From DSUN01 sp035527715 (GTDB lineage Bacteria > Planctomycetota > PUPC01 > DSUN01), in assembly GCA_035527715.1 (NCBI GenBank), contig DATKZY010000244.1, positions 1 through 8,538 of the forward strand: a stretch of 8,538 nt of DNA, written 5' to 3'. The notes beneath the pieces were generated by a model. That model had not been told where the DNA came from. It worked only from the letters and a program-made list of their open reading frames with translations, and searched no databases. Positions 6,166 to 8,538 of this stretch are shown piece after piece (the first letter of the stretch is position 1; every line of letters starts with the position of its first letter). The position numbers and the translations under genes are program-made.

Positions 6166-6405
6166 GGGGTCAGATTGACATTGTACACTTTGGCCCTCTT
6201 CTTGCGACTCTACGGGTCGAACGGGCCAGACCGGATGCAGAACACCATGTCCTCTGGTGTATCTGACTTGGAGCTTGAGCAGTTCGATGCGCGCGGCGAA
6301 CGAATGCGGCACCAAGCACCGGACGATCACGGCCTTGCCATGGCCACGATCATGCGCTGGGAGCGGGACGAGTCAAGCCAAAGTGTAGAATGTAGATCTG
6401 ACCCC
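6166..6405. mobile_element. 240-bp element with 29-bp imperfect inverted ends
   Basis: The segment 6166-6194, beginning GGGGTCAGAT and ending TACACTTTGGC, is repeated in reverse complement at 6377-6405 with 26 of 29 bases matching. The interior of about 180 bases has a small hairpin (ACACCA/TGGTGT, 6242-6260) but no intact reading frame or transposase motif. No target-site duplication is evident. It could be a non-autonomous mobile element or the remains of a larger one with its gene deleted. Confidence 0.5.
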
Positions 6406-6428
6406 AAAGCCCCAAAGCCACCAAAGCC

Positions 6429-6447
6429 AAAGCCTTCAGGCTTTTTT
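6429..6447 (+). terminator. Hairpin with T run, possible intrinsic terminator
   Basis: AAAGCC-TTCA-GGCTTT folds into a six- to seven-pair stem and is followed by further Ts on the plus strand. It resembles a rho-independent terminator for plus-strand transcription, but no intact plus-strand gene ends here, so it may be a relic or part of the neighbouring repeat. Confidence 0.3.
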
Positions 6448-6516
6448 GGCCATATATACACCATGTATTAGCGCCTCTCCTCTCATCCGGCTCTTCCCTG
6501 TCCCCTCTCTATATAG

Positions 6517-6667
6517 AAGGACATCAACCAGTTGAACCGCATTGCGCCACATCGACGCCGACATTGTAGAGGGGAAGTCCCGAACAGTCGTCTCGCGAGG
6601 GGCGATGACCGTATCGCAGGATCCCTCCCTGAACACAAAGGCGTCGCTGGGAGATTTGCTGTTCTGA
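6517..6667 (+). pseudogene. Possible decayed coding fragment
   Basis: From 6536 to the TGA at 6665-6667 one plus frame reads like a real protein end (DADIVEGKSRTVVSRGAMTV, then a C-terminus of SLGDLLF). The neighbouring frame from 6517 reads KDINQL, and joining the two needs one extra base to be skipped near 6535. A stop (TAG) lies directly upstream of 6517. I cannot name a family. It may be the 3' end of a lost gene or chance. Confidence 0.22.
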
Positions 6668-6691
6668 GTACGATTACACAGATTACAAAGC

Positions 6692-8482
6692 CTACAGCCC
6701 CAGATTCCGCAAGGCCTCCGTGGTCACCCTCCGCACCAGCGGGTCAGGACTTTTCAGTTGTTCCTTGAGTTTCGGGACCGCCTTCCTGGCCTCGGGGCCG
6801 CCAATCCTGCCGATCGCCATGATGACTCTCCACTGCACGTCGCGGCTCCGAGAGTCGATCCGCTTGATCAGCACCGGGAGGGCGGGTTTCGCCTCGGGCC
6901 CCAGTTTCACCAAGGCGTCGGCGGCGGACACCCAGCGACGGTCGAGCGTCCGGGACTTCTTCTCATTCTCCAGTGCCTCGATGAATACCGGAGTCAACGC
7001 ATTCAACTCGTCCCGATTGAATTCCACCGCCATCGCCTCGAGTGCATACCAGGCGATGAAGTCACTTCCGCCCCTGGCCAGCGCAGTGAGAAGCCGCGCC
7101 TTGTCCGGACAGTTCTTCTGCCTGGCGACGGTCCCCAGATCCTCGCGGGTCAGCATGGAGTCCTTGCCGGAGTCAACGAGGACTTGCAGCAGAGGCACCG
7201 CCACCCGGGGGTGCGTCCTCAATAGAGCGATGACGGCGTGCGCCTGGATACCGGGGTCCTCCTGCCCGGGGAGGTATTCCCTGAGGAGTTCCGCTGCCTT
7301 GCCTCCGTCTTGGGAGTATCCAAGGCCCAGCAACGCCACCGCCCTTTTCTCGGGATCCCCGGACCTGAGTTCCTGCTCGATCTCTCCGAGAGAGGGCCTC
7401 TCCTTGTGTCTGCGGGCGAACCCGTGGAGGAGAACTCTCTCGCGGTTGAACCCGTCCTTTGGCGGGGGGAGGATTTCGGGAGCAATCCTTCTGATCTCGT
7501 CCCAATCCAGGACCGGATAGGGCTTCTTCCCGAACGGCTTCACCCAAACCTTGCGCCATTCATCCAGTTCAACCGGACCCATCAGGCATTGCGGGTGCTC
7601 AAGCGCCAGCAGCACCAGACCGTCCCTGAAGACCCTGATCTCAAAGACATGCCCCCGCTTGCTATAATGAACCTGGGAGGTGTTGAACGTCAGCGACATT
7701 CCAGGAACCTCTTCCCTGACGATGTATTGGTGAGCACTCGCCTCCATGAGGAGGTCCGCCTCGAAGATCGCACTGGATTCGCGGATCTCTTGTTTCTGCC
7801 ACCATGCCCCGTTATGGGCGAAGACGATCATCAGGTCGCTCGGATACCTCTGCTTGATCATCCCGCAGACCTTCTCTCCGAACTGAATGGACTCGGGGAA
7901 GAATCTTCCTACCGTATCAGGAAAATACAGGGCAACCAGGTGGATGCGGAGTCCCTTTTCCTCCAGAACCGCATAGTAGTCGCCGTGCGTGCTCTCATAC
8001 TTCTTGATACTGTCGCGGAGGATCGTGCCGTCCCGCTTGGCGATCTTGCTCCGTTCAAACCAGCCGGTCTTCAAGGCCCCGTCCGGCCTGCCATTGCCGT
8101 TTGGCAGAATCCGGTCCTCGTTGTCACCAATGACAGGGTAGAAGATCTCATAGAAGGCGTCCGTGCTCCCGTAGGCGTCAGCGGCTGACCTCTCCATACT
8201 CCTCAGTTGCCCCTCCGATTCGAAATGATCTCCCAATCCGATGATGAACCGCGGCTTGATCCGGTTTCGGAAAACCTGCAGGGTTTCGGTCAAATTCTGA
8301 TGGCCGCCCTTGTTGTCGCTGAAGACCCCGATCGAGAAGAGCTTCTTGTCCGCCGCCAGTGACTCGATGGGGATTCTGTCCTGGCCCCGGACCGTCAGAG
8401 ACAAACCGCAAGTCAGCAGCACTAACGCGAGCCAGAATCTGATCAGGGACCTACGCTGAAAGTCGCGGGACACCCTATTCAA
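6692..8482 (-). CDS. Secreted divergent metallophosphoesterase-like protein with HEAT-like repeats
   Basis: The 596-residue product starts with a basic segment and a hydrophobic core (FWLALVLLTCGLSL, 16-29) ending VRGQ, a Sec signal peptide. Residues 48-295 resemble a calcineurin-like phosphoesterase: FSDNKGG (motif I, Asp56), FIIGLGDHFESEG (motif II, Asp85), YPVIGDNED (motif III, in the GDNE variant), VFAHNG (His223) and HYSKRGH (272-278). Motif I has D-N-K in place of D-x-H, so metal binding may be altered or lost. From about 365 to the end are HEAT/PBS-lyase-like helix pairs (DPEKRAVALLGLGYS; VSAADALVKLGPEAKPALPV; DVQWRVIMAIGRIGGPEARK; DPLVRRVTTEALRNLG), which bind other proteins. The TTG at 8482 is preferred because an AGGAGG lies six bases upstream. 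It stands alone in the window, and its codon use is less GC-biased than the left-hand genes. Its substrate is unknown. Confidence 0.75.
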   Translation of the reverse strand: MNRVSRDFQRRSLIRFWLALVLLTCGLSLTVRGQDRIPIESLAADKKLFSIGVFSDNKGGHQNLTETLQVFRNRIKPRFIIGLGDHFESEGQLRSMERSAADAYGSTDAFYEIFYPVIGDNEDRILPNGNGRPDGALKTGWFERSKIAKRDGTILRDSIKKYESTHGDYYAVLEEKGLRIHLVALYFPDTVGRFFPESIQFGEKVCGMIKQRYPSDLMIVFAHNGAWWQKQEIRESSAIFEADLLMEASAHQYIVREEVPGMSLTFNTSQVHYSKRGHVFEIRVFRDGLVLLALEHPQCLMGPVELDEWRKVWVKPFGKKPYPVLDWDEIRRIAPEILPPPKDGFNRERVLLHGFARRHKERPSLGEIEQELRSGDPEKRAVALLGLGYSQDGGKAAELLREYLPGQEDPGIQAHAVIALLRTHPRVAVPLLQVLVDSGKDSMLTREDLGTVARQKNCPDKARLLTALARGGSDFIAWYALEAMAVEFNRDELNALTPVFIEALENEKKSRTLDRRWVSAADALVKLGPEAKPALPVLIKRIDSRSRDVQWRVIMAIGRIGGPEARKAVPKLKEQLKSPDPLVRRVTTEALRNLGL

Positions 8483-8488
8483 TTATCT

Positions 8489-8494
8489 CCTCCT
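8489..8494 (-). promoter_or_regulatory. Shine-Dalgarno AGGAGG fixing the TTG start at 8482
   Basis: The plus strand reads CCTCCT; on the minus strand AGGAGG stands six bases before TTG. The alternative GTG three codons on would be 15 bases away, too far. Only 44 bases remain upstream in the window, too few to call a promoter. Confidence 0.65.
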
Positions 8495-8538
8495 CGCCTC
8501 GTGGGGACGGAGCCACTCTACCCGAGATTTCCCATTTG

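Larger units (their letters stand above)
5994..6691. other. Long non-coding spacer with repeat and decay signatures
   Basis: About 700 bases separate the AmrS gene from the phosphoesterase gene. I see no intact gene. Open frames here are short, have no recognisable domain and poor starts. The spacer holds a candidate promoter, a direct repeat of GGTCATAGGGG (6144-6154 and 6159-6169), an inverted-repeat element, a hairpin with T run, a possible coding remnant and a doubled GATTACA (6672-6678 and 6681-6687). G+C content falls visibly compared with the left side of the window. Confidence 0.6.

Noticed and set aside
6436..6636. A 66-codon minus frame in the spacer
   Set aside because: It has no ribosome site or domain, and runs through the hairpin/T-run and opposite the possible remnant.
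7238..8188. A 316-codon plus frame opposite the phosphoesterase gene
   Set aside because: It has no domain and no ribosome site, and the minus-strand gene has a signal peptide and family motifs over the same bases.

Overview
The window comes from a GC-rich bacterial genome. Its codon use, a Sec-exported phosphoesterase-like/HEAT protein, a scattered S23-type four-helix-bundle gene and short heptamer repeats between genes fit a Planctomycetota-like or similar environmental lineage, but nothing here fixes the taxon. No rRNA, tRNA or CRISPR array was seen. Six protein genes are well supported: two on the plus strand at the left, then four on the minus strand.

Left block (1-2968, plus). A GH116 (GBA2-type, DUF608) glycoside hydrolase enters from the left edge. 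Its reading frame appears broken near 80-100, so only the 101-2152 part reads through. Six bases after its stop, a strong Shine-Dalgarno and a TTG start open a gene for a single-pass membrane protein with a coiled coil. The two probably form an operon.

Convergent spacer (2969-3320). It holds a 309-bp MITE-like element made of nested palindromes, with about 26-bp terminal inverted repeats and a 5-bp direct repeat (CTGCG) on each side.

Middle block (3321-5993, minus). In transcription order: a radical SAM enzyme of the AmrS (AmmeMemoRadiSam) family with a Tat-like leader, an S23-type four-helix-bundle protein, and a TPR protein. The S23 gene sits between two 30-bp perfect inverted repeats built of 7-bp units. 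Related heptamer arrays form the 5' end of the AmrS gene, its stop codon, and the 3' end of the TPR gene. The S23 gene within its inverted arms is the most interesting structure in the window: it resembles the ORF-in-a-stem layout of 23S rRNA intervening sequences but lies outside any rRNA.

Spacer 5994-6691. It has no convincing intact gene. It holds a candidate promoter for the AmrS gene, a 240-bp element with 29-bp imperfect inverted ends, a hairpin with a T run, and a possible decayed coding fragment.

Right block (6692-8482, minus). A secreted protein joins a divergent calcineurin-like phosphoesterase domain to HEAT-like repeats. Its codon use is clearly less GC-biased than that of the left block.
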